A stretch of DNA of 41,530 nucleotides, taken from Ignavibacteria bacterium. Lineage in GTDB: Bacteria; Bacteroidota; Ignavibacteria; Tepidaquicellales; OLB5. Positions 1 to 9,219 of the stretch are shown piece after piece. The notes under the pieces are model-generated. The model did no database searches. It was not told the origin of the DNA and saw only the letters and a list, made by a program, of their open reading frames with translations. The stretch spans positions 1 through 41,530 of the forward strand of contig JAUQWQ010000030.1 in the NCBI GenBank assembly GCA_030835085.1, in the 5' to 3' direction. The position numbers and the translations under genes were made by a program. How positions within the stretch are numbered: position 1 is the stretch's first letter; every line of letters starts with the position of its first letter.

Positions 1-653
1 TGCTCCTGGTATGAAAATATCCTGTTGAGTATATACGGTTTTGAAAGCACAAATAATACGGCAGCAGGTACCATGGAGGCTACCGTGATTGCCATATGTT
101 TCATCTTAACCTTACCAACCCAGAAAACCATGAGACTTGAAATAAAAATAACGCTTGCGGTTGAAAAATTTGGCTGAACAGCAATCAGCGCAACGACAGC
201 AAGAACATAGCCTAATACAGGCAGATAGCCATAATATAAATTATTAATGTAATCCTTCTTCTTTGAAAGCAGGTATGCAATATTTATTAAAAGTGCATAC
301 TTAACAAAATCAGCCGGCTGAAAGCTGAAACCGCCAATATATATCCACCTGGCAGCACCTTTTGTTGTTTCAACTCCCGCAAAAAGGAGATAAAGCAGTA
401 GCAGGATTGCAGCACCCATCAGGTATTTCCTGTACTTTACAAGGTGCAGGTAACTTACCCTTGAAACAAGAAATATCAAAAATATTCCCATGCCGGCTCT
501 CGTTAAATGATTACGGAACAGCATTGCACTGTCACCGCTCATTTTGGTTGACCAGCTGGAAGATGCGCTGTATACAACCCCAAGGCTGAACGTTATCAGA
601 GCCAGGATAGGTATCAGCAGCCACAGGTCTATTTTATTTATTCTTGGTTCCAC
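1..653 (-). CDS. ftsW: FtsW lipid II polymerase, N-terminal part (runs off window)
   Basis: SEDS-family glycosyltransferase that polymerises lipid II into septal peptidoglycan in the inner membrane, partnered with the FtsI transpeptidase. Only the first 217 codons are inside the window. The translation starts MEPRINKIDLWLLIPIL and shows several hydrophobic spans. It also has the family signature around KGAARWIYIGGFSFQPADF, where most relatives read QPSE. The start is a GTG at 653, four bases after the murD stop, which suggests translational coupling. RodA is the close paralogue; the position right after murD in a dcw operon makes FtsW the better call. The C-terminal end and the downstream dcw genes (murG, murC, ftsQ, ftsA, ftsZ if present) lie outside. 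Confidence 0.93.
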   Translation of the reverse strand, partial: MEPRINKIDLWLLIPILALITFSLGVVYSASSSWSTKMSGDSAMLFRNHLTRAGMGIFLIFLVSRVSYLHLVKYRKYLMGAAILLLLYLLFAGVETTKGAARWIYIGGFSFQPADFVKYALLINIAYLLSKKKDYINNLYYGYLPVLGYVLAVVALIAVQPNFSTASVIFISSLMVFWVGKVKMKHMAITVASMVPAAVLFVLSKPYILNRIFSYQE

Positions 654-657
654 TTTA

Positions 658-2028
658 TTATTTAAGTGAATTAACTATTTCTTTGAAAACCAATCCTCTG
701 TGTTCGTAATTATCAAACATATCAAAGCTTGCGCATGCCGGTGAAAGAAGTACAACATCATTGTTTACTGCACTTGCTTTTGCTTTTAAAACTGCGTCAT
801 TCATATCATCAGCCATTGTTACAGGCAGTTTATCATTGAAGTAATCAAATACCTTCTGTTTTGATGAGCCAATAGCGATTATGTGCTTTACGTGCTCTTT
901 AACTTCTTTTTCAATTTGACTGTAATCATTGCCCTTATCTTTGCCTCCAAGTATAAGCACTAACGGTTCTGTGAATCCTTTTAATGCATACCAAACGGAA
1001 TTCACATTTGTAGCCTTTGAATCATTGTAATATTTAATGCCGTCAAGCTCTCTCACATACTCAAGTCTGTGCTCAACACCTTTAAAATTCTCAAGAGTTT
1101 TCTTTATATATTCCTTTTCAATTCCGAAGATCTTTGCAGAAATTACCGAAGCCATTGCGTTGTAAACATTATGTTCACCCTTTATTATCAGCTTCTGGGT
1201 ATCAATAACATTTTCTTCACCCATGTAATAATAATAGATTAGGTCCATATTATTCACATATGCACCAGTACCTGTTTCCTGCTTAACACTGACATTCAGG
1301 CTGAAAGCCGATTTGCATGCATTCACACTGTTAGCTGAGCGGCGAACAAGCTCATCATCGTAGTTAAATACAAAATAGTCACTGCTGCCCTGATTTTCTG
1401 CTATTCTCATTTTTGATTCGAGGTATTTTTCAAAAGATTCATATCTATCCAGGTGGTCCGGTGTAACATTCAGTAAAATTGAAATGAACGGTTTAAAATT
1501 CTTTATATTATCAAGCTGAAAGCTGCTTGTTTCAAGTACAACAATTGATTTCTCATCCGTCTGTTCAACTATATCGCTGAATGCTATGCCGATATTGCCG
1601 CAGACAAACGTTTTATATCCGGCATCTTTAAATATTTCCCCTATCAGCGTTGTAGTTGTAGTTTTGCCGTTCGTTCCTGTTATTGCTATTACTTTTCCTT
1701 TGCAGAACCATGATGCCGCCTCAATTTCACTTACAACATTTATTCCTTTGGCCAGAGCCTTTTGAATAATTGCAGAATTTTGCGGTACGCCCGGACTTAC
1801 AACCATAATTTCGGAATCAAATGCTCTATCCGAATGAACACCGAATTCATGTGCAATTCCTTTTTCTTTTATTTCAGCTGAAAATGTTTTATCAATTTTA
1901 GCTTCATCAGTAGAATCGCTTAAGAAAACATCAAACCCTTTTCTCTTAAGCAGCTTTGCTGCGGCAACACCGCTTCTTGCCGCGCCTACTATCGTTACTT
2001 TCTTTTCTTTTTCTAAAATGTCTATCAA
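658..2028 (-). CDS. murD: UDP-N-acetylmuramoyl-L-alanine--D-glutamate ligase
   Basis: Cytoplasmic Mur ligase that adds D-glutamate to UDP-MurNAc-L-Ala using ATP. The 456-residue length is normal for MurD. An N-terminal Rossmann-like domain begins KVTIVGAARSGVAAAKLL. The ATP-binding loop GTNGKT is at residues 118-123. The C-terminal domain has YYNDSKATNVNS and LILGGKDKG, both typical of MurD. An in-frame TAA (the end of the upstream gene) lies just before codon 1, and the first usable start is TTG at 2028 with AAGG about nine bases upstream, so a TTG start is chosen. It follows the barrel gene by six bases and precedes ftsW by four, inside the dcw operon. Confidence 0.96.
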   Translation of the reverse strand: MIDILEKEKKVTIVGAARSGVAAAKLLKRKGFDVFLSDSTDEAKIDKTFSAEIKEKGIAHEFGVHSDRAFDSEIMVVSPGVPQNSAIIQKALAKGINVVSEIEAASWFCKGKVIAITGTNGKTTTTTLIGEIFKDAGYKTFVCGNIGIAFSDIVEQTDEKSIVVLETSSFQLDNIKNFKPFISILLNVTPDHLDRYESFEKYLESKMRIAENQGSSDYFVFNYDDELVRRSANSVNACKSAFSLNVSVKQETGTGAYVNNMDLIYYYYMGEENVIDTQKLIIKGEHNVYNAMASVISAKIFGIEKEYIKKTLENFKGVEHRLEYVRELDGIKYYNDSKATNVNSVWYALKGFTEPLVLILGGKDKGNDYSQIEKEVKEHVKHIIAIGSSKQKVFDYFNDKLPVTMADDMNDAVLKAKASAVNNDVVLLSPACASFDMFDNYEHRGLVFKEIVNSLK

Positions 2029-2034
2029 AGTAAT

Positions 2035-2688
2035 TTACCTTGGAAAAGTTACACCTACATTTAAGCCTATACCCTGGTACCTTAAGTCATCAAACTCCCT
2101 GAGGTAATTAAAGTATTTAAGCTCTATCATTATATTAAAATCGTAATTTCTGAAGAATACCGCACCTGCAATAAGATTAAGTCCAAGACCGCCGCGCGCG
2201 GCTACACTTGTTTTATTCGGATCGTCCCTATCCCTGCCGATAAAATGGAGCCCAAGTCCGCCTCCTACAAACGGGTCAACTTCTGATTTATTGGATGAAC
2301 CCAGGAACGGATACATTACGTTTATATCAAGTCCTATATCGGTAAATGCGGGACTTGTTTTAAACCTGAACGGAATACTTATCTCGGCCCAGAAGCCGTC
2401 ACCAACATATTTGCCGAATGCTTCAAGCGCTATTAACTGGTTGCCGTTGTAGTCACCCTGCAGGAAGAACATACCGATTTTGCCGCCCGGTACAAAGTAT
2501 ATTTTCTTTGTGGGCTTCTGCATCAGCCTGGTTTTTCCTTCTGATGATTTTAATTTATACGAGTTTAAATTCAAACCTGAATTATCATCAGATTTCAATT
2601 TAAGCTCTCCAACTGAAAGCTGCGAAAATGTAATTCCCGTAAAAAGGAATATTAAAACGAGGGTTCTTGTTAATTTTGTTTTTGTCAT
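2035..2688 (-). CDS. Predicted outer-membrane beta-barrel protein inside the dcw cluster
   Basis: No precise family recognised. The 217-residue protein begins with a Sec-type signal peptide (MTKTKLTRTLVLIFLFTGITFSQ). After a short linker it continues as Gly- and aromatic-rich alternating segments, for example FVPGGKIGMFFLQGDY, GGGLGLHFIGR, GGLGLNLIAGAVFF and the end YQGIGLNVGVTFPR. This pattern fits a small eight-stranded OmpA/PorT-like barrel with a terminal aromatic strand. AAAGGATC stands just upstream of the ATG. It sits between mraY and murD with gaps of 27 and 6 bases, so it is co-transcribed with peptidoglycan synthesis genes, which is not part of the usual dcw order. Function unknown; a link between outer membrane and cell wall is only an inference. 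Confidence 0.8.
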   Translation of the reverse strand: MTKTKLTRTLVLIFLFTGITFSQLSVGELKLKSDDNSGLNLNSYKLKSSEGKTRLMQKPTKKIYFVPGGKIGMFFLQGDYNGNQLIALEAFGKYVGDGFWAEISIPFRFKTSPAFTDIGLDINVMYPFLGSSNKSEVDPFVGGGLGLHFIGRDRDDPNKTSVAARGGLGLNLIAGAVFFRNYDFNIMIELKYFNYLREFDDLRYQGIGLNVGVTFPR

Positions 2689-2715
2689 ATCTGATCCTTT
2701 TATAGATTTAATTAT

Positions 2716-3825
2716 TTATCTTATCTTAAATGTTGCAAACGTCAATATCGCAAGGATAACCGCCACTATATAAAATCTTGTTACGATCTTCGGTTCGGGG
2801 ATTCCGCTAAGCTCAAAATGATGATGCAGGGGAGACATTTTAAGGATCCTTCTTCCTTCACCATATTTCTTTTTTGTATATTTAAAGTAATACCTTTGAA
2901 GAATCACAGAAAGCGATTCAGCGAAAAATATTCCGCCAAGTATAGGCAGCAAGAACTCTTTTTTTATCAGTATAGAAAGTGTCCCGATCGCTCCGCCAAG
3001 GGCCAGTGAACCGGTATCACCCATAAATACCTGCGCGGGGTATGAATTGAACCATAAAAATCCAAGTGAAGCCCCTACCAAAGCTGCGCAGTATACTGCA
3101 AGCTCACCGTTACCGGGCAGGTAAATTATATCAAGGTAGCGGCTGAAAATTTCATTACCTGATAAATAAGCAATTAAACCGATCGCAAGTCCGGCTATTC
3201 CAACCGTGCCTATTGCCAGCCCGTCGAGCCCATCAGTCAGATTCACAGCATTTGATGTTGCGGTTATAATGAATACCATTAATGGTATGTAGAAATACGA
3301 AAAATCAAATTCAATTTGTTTTATGAACGGAATTGTAGTGACCGAATTAATTTTTTCAAATTCCGGTAAAAAATATATCAGGCATGCAATTACGATTCCA
3401 AGACCTATCTGGTTCATAAGCTTGTACCTTGCAACCAGACCCTTTTTCATCTTCTTAACAACCTTAAGGTAATCATCTATAAATCCTACAAGTCCCATCC
3501 ATACTGTTGCCAGAAGCATAAGAAGTATATACGTATTTTTCAGGTCACCCCACAGGATCACAGGTACCAAAATCGCCAGTAGAACAATCACACCGCCCAT
3601 TGTTGGCGTACCTGCTTTTGAAAAATGTGTCTGGGGGCCATCGTGCCGTATTTCTTCACCAACATGTTTTCTTTTAAGTATCTTCAGAATCTTCGGGCCA
3701 ATCCAGAAACAGATTATCATTGCCGTAATAGCGGAAAGCGCAGATCTCCATGTTAAGAACCTGAACACATCAAATCCCGGGGGATTAAAAGTCTTGTTTA
3801 TATATTCCGCTAAGTAGTATAACAT
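2716..3825 (-). CDS. mraY: Phospho-N-acetylmuramoyl-pentapeptide transferase
   Basis: Integral inner-membrane enzyme that transfers phospho-MurNAc-pentapeptide from UDP to undecaprenyl phosphate, making lipid I. The 369 residues carry about ten hydrophobic spans and the catalytic motifs: FIDDYLK (Asp pair at 117-118), NLTDGLDG at 195-202, FMGDTGS at 267-273, and the cytoplasmic MSPLHHHFE at 330-338 specific to MraY against WecA-type relatives. The ATG at 3825 has AGGT upstream. It lies 16 bases after murF in the operon. Confidence 0.98.
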   Translation of the reverse strand: MLYYLAEYINKTFNPPGFDVFRFLTWRSALSAITAMIICFWIGPKILKILKRKHVGEEIRHDGPQTHFSKAGTPTMGGVIVLLAILVPVILWGDLKNTYILLMLLATVWMGLVGFIDDYLKVVKKMKKGLVARYKLMNQIGLGIVIACLIYFLPEFEKINSVTTIPFIKQIEFDFSYFYIPLMVFIITATSNAVNLTDGLDGLAIGTVGIAGLAIGLIAYLSGNEIFSRYLDIIYLPGNGELAVYCAALVGASLGFLWFNSYPAQVFMGDTGSLALGGAIGTLSILIKKEFLLPILGGIFFAESLSVILQRYYFKYTKKKYGEGRRILKMSPLHHHFELSGIPEPKIVTRFYIVAVILAILTFATFKIR

Positions 3826-3841
3826 TTACCTGTAAATTTTT

Positions 3842-5230
3842 TTAGTTTACGGATATGCTGTTTATTATATCTTCCATTTGTATTGAACGTGAACCCTTAA
3901 CCAGTACTACATCACCTTTTTTAAGCTGAAGGTTTAAGAATGCACTCATTGACTGCTTATCATCAAAGTAAAAATTATTCTTTACACCTTTAGCAGCTTT
4001 AAAAGTATTAAACGAATCCGGGCCGTACGTTAACAGGCTTTCAAACTTCATTTGCCTGACCATTTTGCCTATCTCAGCATGTTCTTTTTTGCTTGATCTT
4101 CCAAGCTCCAGCATATCACCAAGCACAACATATTTTTTACCGGTTGTTCCGTATGCCTTCAGGTTTTCAAGCGCAGCTTTAACGGAATCAGGGTTGGAAT
4201 TGTACGTATCATCAATAACCCAGACCCCGTTAATGCTTTTTAGCTGGTTGCGCCTGTTTGACTCAATTTTATACCTTGATATCCGTTGCTTTATGTCACG
4301 AACCGGGACTTCGAAGTAGAAACCAACTGCTGCGGCACAAAGTGCCGCGTTACAGCTTTGATACCCGATATTTTTTAATTGAGCTTTAATTTTTTTATTA
4401 TTAAAATTTATTTCAAGTTCCGGGTAAAACCCTTTGAAACCATTTACTTTTGCTTTAACTTCTGCCCTGGCTTTGAATCCAAAACTGCATGTCTTTATAT
4501 TATTATATTTCCTGTACTTTTCAAGATACTTATCATCTGCATTGAGAAAGAATGTTCCGTAAACCTTTTTAAGATACTCTACTAATTCACCTTCAGCCCT
4601 TGCTGCGCCTTTAATATCAATCAAAAATTCAAGGTGCTCTTTACCTATATTTGTGATTATCCCGAACTGCGGCTCAGCTATATTACAGAGTTTTTCAACC
4701 TCGCCGAAATGGTTAGTGCCTATTTCAATTACAGCAATTTCATGTTCAGCCCTTAACCTGAAAAGTGTCAGCGGAACTCCAAGCTGGTTATTCAGGTTGC
4801 CTACGGTCTTGAGCACATTGTACTTTGCTTCAAGTACTTCGGCTATAAAATCCTTGGTTGATGTCTTCCCGTTGCTTCCGCTGACTGCTATCACGGGAAT
4901 TACGAATTTATTTCTGTAAACCCGTGCAATTTCGCCAAGTGCCGTTTCAGTATCTTTAACTATTATGAAACATTTGCTTTTAAAAGAACGTTTTACTGCC
5001 GGTTTATTTTTGCTGAACCACTTTTCTGTTACAACTGCACATTTTGCTTTAACTTTGTCTACAAAATCATGTCCGTCGAATCTTTCACCCTTTATAGCAA
5101 AGAACAGGTCACTTGCACCGCATTTTCTTGAATCAATTGAAACACCTGTGAATTTTTTATTTTCAAATACCTCGGCGTTATGTATCTTAATTCCGCGAAT
5201 TTTCCTGATATCAGCAAGCTGCAGATTCAT
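3842..5230 (-). CDS. murF: UDP-MurNAc-tripeptide--D-alanyl-D-alanine ligase
   Basis: Cytoplasmic Mur ligase that joins D-Ala-D-Ala to the UDP-MurNAc tripeptide. It has 462 residues, with the N-terminal substrate domain (TGVSIDSRK, DLFFAIKGERFDGHDF), the P-loop GSNGKTS at 118-124, the central IEIGTNHFGEVE segment and the C-terminal domain with WVIDDTYNSNPDS and VLGDMLELG, all MurF hallmarks. Its ATG overlaps the murE stop in an ATGA arrangement, so the two are translationally coupled. Confidence 0.97.
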   Translation of the reverse strand: MNLQLADIRKIRGIKIHNAEVFENKKFTGVSIDSRKCGASDLFFAIKGERFDGHDFVDKVKAKCAVVTEKWFSKNKPAVKRSFKSKCFIIVKDTETALGEIARVYRNKFVIPVIAVSGSNGKTSTKDFIAEVLEAKYNVLKTVGNLNNQLGVPLTLFRLRAEHEIAVIEIGTNHFGEVEKLCNIAEPQFGIITNIGKEHLEFLIDIKGAARAEGELVEYLKKVYGTFFLNADDKYLEKYRKYNNIKTCSFGFKARAEVKAKVNGFKGFYPELEINFNNKKIKAQLKNIGYQSCNAALCAAAVGFYFEVPVRDIKQRISRYKIESNRRNQLKSINGVWVIDDTYNSNPDSVKAALENLKAYGTTGKKYVVLGDMLELGRSSKKEHAEIGKMVRQMKFESLLTYGPDSFNTFKAAKGVKNNFYFDDKQSMSAFLNLQLKKGDVVLVKGSRSIQMEDIINSISVN

Positions 5231-6717
5231 TTTCCGTACTTTTCAGCTAATTCCCTGTCGCTTAAATGGTGCTTAACACCCTTAATTTCCTGGTATGTTT
5301 CATGACCTTTACCGGCTATAAGTATAATGTCACCTTTGCCGCTTATTTCAATTGCTTTTTTAATTGCCAGTTCACGGTCAGCTTCAACGGTATAGTTATC
5401 GCTTGAGATTCCGGCTTTAATATCTTCAATTATACTCATCGGCTCTTCATCTCTTGGATTATCAGATGTTATTATCACTTCATTGCTGTTTGTGACTGCG
5501 ATATTTCCCATCATTGGTCTTTTGGCTTTATCTCTGTTTCCACCGCAGCCAAATACTGTTATAATTTTTCCTATTGAACCGCTTTCATCAAGTATTTCCC
5601 TGATGGTCGTAAGAGCTTTTAACAATGAATCCGGTGTATGTGAATAATCTATTATTGCATCCGCGCCATTATTCAATTTTACCCTGTTAAACCTGCCGTC
5701 AACTGAATTAAACTCAGCTATATACTTTACAATATCTTTATAGCTTACCTGCAGTGAATGCAGAGCTGCTATGGCGGCTAAAATGTTTGATACATTGAAT
5801 TTACCTGTCAGTTTTGTTTTTATTTTAATGCTGTCAATATCTTCACCATTCCTTGGCACAAGTACTTCAAAGCTCATACCGTTAATATCCATATCTATCT
5901 TTTTGGCAGTAAATGTACCGCACCCAAAGCCATAAGCAATTCTTTCCGCTTCGCTGCCTGAAACCATCTTAGAGCCGTAATCATCATTGCAATTGTAAAT
6001 TGCTGCAGGCTGTATTCCCTTAACGCCAATTCTTTTCAGTGAATCAAAAAGCATTTTTTTTGTATCAAAGTAACTATCCATATCACCGTGAAAGTCCAGG
6101 TGTTCAGGGGTTAAATTCGTGAAAACAGCTATATCGAATTCTATTCCGTATACCCTGCAAAGCGCCAATGAGTGTGATGATACTTCCATCACCGCAATTT
6201 CAATGCCTTCATCAGTCATCTCTTTAAGTAACCTGTTAAGCTCAATTGCATCCGGTGTAGTATGTTCAGTCTTTAAGAATCTTTTGTTGATATAATTTCC
6301 GTTTGTCCCTATGAGTCCTGTTTTTTTGCCAAGTGACTGCAGAACAAAATTTATCATTGATGTTACAGTAGTCTTGCCGTTGGTGCCGGTTACACCGACC
6401 ATTTTCATTCTTGCCGAAGGAAATCCGTAATAAGCAGTGCTCATCTGCGCCATCGTTCTGCGGGCATCGGCAACTTTGTGGATCCTTCCGTCAATTATTC
6501 CGGGATCGCCATCAGTGATTACTGCCTTTGCGCCTTTATTCAGCGCTTCTTTTACATACTTATTGCCATCAGTTACAAATCCTTTAATTGCAAAGAAAAT
6601 GTCGTTTTGCTCAACGTTATTTGAGCCAGCAGTAAGCTTATTGATCTCAAAATCAAAGCTTTCTTCCAGGTTGATCATTTCGTTTTTTGCAATTGTCAGC
6701 ATTTCACTGAATTTCAT
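5227..6717 (-). CDS. murE: UDP-MurNAc-tripeptide synthetase, meso-diaminopimelate type
   Basis: Cytoplasmic Mur ligase adding the third stem-peptide residue. In 496 residues the P-loop GTNGKT is at 111-116. The DNPR motif is at 419-422 followed by DEEP; this Arg-bearing motif is the established signature for meso-diaminopimelate, while lysine-adding enzymes differ here. That predicts Gram-negative-type peptidoglycan. LIAGKGHETYQ near the C-terminus is also typical. The gene lies 30 bases after ftsI and overlaps murF by four bases. Confidence 0.97.
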   Translation of the reverse strand: MKFSEMLTIAKNEMINLEESFDFEINKLTAGSNNVEQNDIFFAIKGFVTDGNKYVKEALNKGAKAVITDGDPGIIDGRIHKVADARRTMAQMSTAYYGFPSARMKMVGVTGTNGKTTVTSMINFVLQSLGKKTGLIGTNGNYINKRFLKTEHTTPDAIELNRLLKEMTDEGIEIAVMEVSSHSLALCRVYGIEFDIAVFTNLTPEHLDFHGDMDSYFDTKKMLFDSLKRIGVKGIQPAAIYNCNDDYGSKMVSGSEAERIAYGFGCGTFTAKKIDMDINGMSFEVLVPRNGEDIDSIKIKTKLTGKFNVSNILAAIAALHSLQVSYKDIVKYIAEFNSVDGRFNRVKLNNGADAIIDYSHTPDSLLKALTTIREILDESGSIGKIITVFGCGGNRDKAKRPMMGNIAVTNSNEVIITSDNPRDEEPMSIIEDIKAGISSDNYTVEADRELAIKKAIEISGKGDIILIAGKGHETYQEIKGVKHHLSDRELAEKYGK

Positions 6718-6747
6718 TTTAAATTAACGGCTTAGTATAATTTCCGG

Positions 6748-8856
6748 TTAAAATTTTCCCGGGGGATCACAATTTATTATTACCTGCTGATTCTTCGCTA
6801 GCTGCGTTCCTGCTTCAGGTACCTGGGCAGTCACTTTGCCGCACCCGTTCACCTTATACTCAATCCCTAGAGTAGACATTACTTTGATGCACTTCCTAAC
6901 GCTCATACCCCGCAGATCAGGCATCTTTACAGAATTATCCTTATGCAGCTTATCATCCTGGTTAGCGCCTGCGGTAACAAGTTTGATCTTCCTGTTCCCT
7001 TTTTCATCGGTGAACTGTTCCTGAGAAACAACTATAGCGTTCTTACGGGCTCCTTCAACTTCAAAGGGAATTTCATTTTCATTTAGGAATTTAACCGCAT
7101 CGCTGATATCAAAATTCACCAGGTTTAAAGAAGTGTTATCCACTTTGTTATTGGATGTTAATACTATATCAGCGTTATTTTCCGGGGCTGAAAATTCATG
7201 CAGACCCGTTAAATTAATTATCCTCTCAGCAATTTTTCTGAATATCGGCGCGGAAACTTTTCCGCCGTAATATTCTCCTGCACCGGGAGCGTCAATTATC
7301 ACTGCAATTACTATCTGCGGATTTTCAGCGGGAAAATAGCCCATAAATGATGAGGTATATTTGCTCTTCGAGTATTTACCCTCAACCATTTTCTGCGATG
7401 TTCCGGTTTTGCCTGCTATTTTAATATTCTCTATACGCGCATCTTTACCGGTACCGTTTTCAACAACACCAACAAAAAGCTCTGTAAGCGCTTTTGCTGT
7501 AGTTTTCGAAATTACATTTCTTATTTCAACCGGTTTATATTCTTTCAGCAATGTACCGTCGGGAGCGAGTATTTTCTTTATAATAAATGGCTTCATCATC
7601 ATTCCGCCGTTTGCAACACATGCGTAAGCGTTGGTCATCTGCAATGCTGTTACCAGCACTTCATATCCAATTGCCATGTAGTTCAGCGATACCGGTGAAA
7701 ATTCAACAGGTTTCTTTAATCTGCCTTTTACTTCTCCCGGCAGGTCAAGCCCTGTTGTAATGCCAAATCCAAAATCCCTTGCATACTTATAAAACTTTTC
7801 TTTGCCAAGGCGGTTTGCAACCTGAATTGTGCCGATGTTGCTTGATTGCTCGATTACCTGCTGGAAGGTCATACTTGATGATTTGTGAGCGTCCTTAATG
7901 TTCATATACTCGCCGCCGTATGTGTTTATTACATCAAACTTGCTGAGTATACTTTCTTCAAGCGCAGCAGCGCCGGTTACAATTTTAAAAGTTGAACCCG
8001 GCTCATACAGATCGGTAATTTCGGCAATTTTATCCTGGCTCGAGCCGTCATGATTAATTGAATGCATTGCAAGAATTTCACCTGTTTTTACATTCATAAC
8101 AATAACTTTGCCGCCTGTTGAATTATTTGCTTCAACACCTGCGGTAAGTTCTTCTTCTGCAATTTTCTGCAGGTTCATATCAACCGTTAAAATGACATTA
8201 TTGCCGTCAATAGGTTCCTGCCTTGGATACTCAACTGCGGGACGTTTTCTGCCAAGACCGTCTTTCTGCATGACGACATAACCTTCTTTACCGGAGAGCA
8301 TTTCATTGAGCTCAAGCTCTATTCCGCTTAAACCGTTATTATCAATGTTTGTGTAGCCTACTATCTGTGATGATAACTTATCATAATTGAATATCCTGTT
8401 CGGTTCATTAAGCTTTATTACCCCCGAAAAATTCATATCCTTTACCTGGGCCTCATACTTCGGGTCAATTCTTCTTTCAAGCCAAACGAATGAAGTATTT
8501 TTGGAATTCAGCTTATCCATGTAAAAGCTCTTATCTTTTTTGAAGATATGAGCAAATACCTGCGCAACTGAATCCTTGTTATCTACCATGTTGGGGTCAG
8601 CCGCAAATGAATACATAACAATGTTTGATACCAGTGAATTCATCTTGCGGTCAAAGATTATTCCGCGTGATGATTTAAGCGAGATCTTGCTTTCATACTG
8701 CTTTTTGGCTGCAAGCTGATACCTTGCTGCATCAATTACCTGGATTGTAAAGAGTTTATACAGGATCACCAGAAATAATAAAGCGAACACAGCCATAAAG
8801 ATCGTTATTCTTCTTTCTGTGTTCGCCTTAATATTTGTGTTTGTTCTTTCCCGCAT
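6748..8856 (-). CDS. ftsI: FtsI-type peptidoglycan transpeptidase (class B PBP) with C-terminal PASTA domain
   Basis: Septal DD-transpeptidase that cross-links peptidoglycan made by FtsW. A short cytoplasmic tail is followed by one membrane span (about 17-38) and the PBP dimerisation domain (SSRGIIFDR). The transpeptidase domain has all three active-site motifs: STFK at 288-291 with nucleophile Ser288, SSN at 338-340, and KTG at 483-485. A linker leads to a PASTA repeat at about 643-702 (MPDLRGMSVRKCIKVM, ending near VIINCDPP). At 702 residues it is longer than PASTA-lacking FtsI proteins. PASTA domains are best known from Gram-positive PBPs, and this resembles the SpoVD/FtsI type. It lies between ftsL and murE. 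Confidence 0.96.
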   Translation of the reverse strand: MRERTNTNIKANTERRITIFMAVFALLFLVILYKLFTIQVIDAARYQLAAKKQYESKISLKSSRGIIFDRKMNSLVSNIVMYSFAADPNMVDNKDSVAQVFAHIFKKDKSFYMDKLNSKNTSFVWLERRIDPKYEAQVKDMNFSGVIKLNEPNRIFNYDKLSSQIVGYTNIDNNGLSGIELELNEMLSGKEGYVVMQKDGLGRKRPAVEYPRQEPIDGNNVILTVDMNLQKIAEEELTAGVEANNSTGGKVIVMNVKTGEILAMHSINHDGSSQDKIAEITDLYEPGSTFKIVTGAAALEESILSKFDVINTYGGEYMNIKDAHKSSSMTFQQVIEQSSNIGTIQVANRLGKEKFYKYARDFGFGITTGLDLPGEVKGRLKKPVEFSPVSLNYMAIGYEVLVTALQMTNAYACVANGGMMMKPFIIKKILAPDGTLLKEYKPVEIRNVISKTTAKALTELFVGVVENGTGKDARIENIKIAGKTGTSQKMVEGKYSKSKYTSSFMGYFPAENPQIVIAVIIDAPGAGEYYGGKVSAPIFRKIAERIINLTGLHEFSAPENNADIVLTSNNKVDNTSLNLVNFDISDAVKFLNENEIPFEVEGARKNAIVVSQEQFTDEKGNRKIKLVTAGANQDDKLHKDNSVKMPDLRGMSVRKCIKVMSTLGIEYKVNGCGKVTAQVPEAGTQLAKNQQVIINCDPPGKF

Positions 8857-8904
8857 TGCTTTTTTGCCGGTTACACACTCCGGCTGATATTTATTATTTA
8901 CGTA

Positions 8905-9219
8905 CTATTGAGTGATATTTTCCAGTTCAGACCTCTCTATTGTGATCTTTTTGGGTTTGCTTGTTGAATACTGAAGCCCGAGTTTATCCACTGCAGTACT
9001 CTTAATATTATCAAAATTCGTTAAACGTTCTATTTCAGTCTGTAAATTATTGTTGGATGTAACGGTTTTGTTTATTTCTGTTCTTACATTGTTGTTATCA
9101 ACCACCAGGGAGTTCACAGAAATTATGTTGTTAACAAAGAAGACTATTATTCCCGCCGTTATGAACAGCATAACCATCAGGTTGAATAACGATATTTTTC
9201 TTTGTTTCGGGCTTCTCAC
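8905..9219 (-). CDS. ftsL: FtsL-like divisome protein
   Basis: Small bitopic membrane protein that, with its partners, controls FtsWI activity. In 104 residues there is a basic N-terminus (MRSPKQRKIS), one span (about 12-31) and a predicted periplasmic coiled coil rich in Asn, Leu and Val, ending in FDNIKSTAVDKLGLQ, which matches the A-x-x-x-LG-(L/M) ending common in FtsL. The start is a GTG at 9219 that directly follows the rsmH stop (TAAGTG). FtsL proteins diverge strongly, so the assignment rests on topology and on position between rsmH and ftsI. Confidence 0.85.
   Translation of the reverse strand: MRSPKQRKISLFNLMVMLFITAGIIVFFVNNIISVNSLVVDNNNVRTEINKTVTSNNNLQTEIERLTNFDNIKSTAVDKLGLQYSTSKPKKITIERSELENITQ

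Noticed and set aside
2418-2773. Plus-strand open frames opposite the dcw barrel gene
   Set aside because: Antisense shadows of minus-strand genes, without ribosome binding sites or recognisable protein features; the same holds for other opposite-strand frames in the window.
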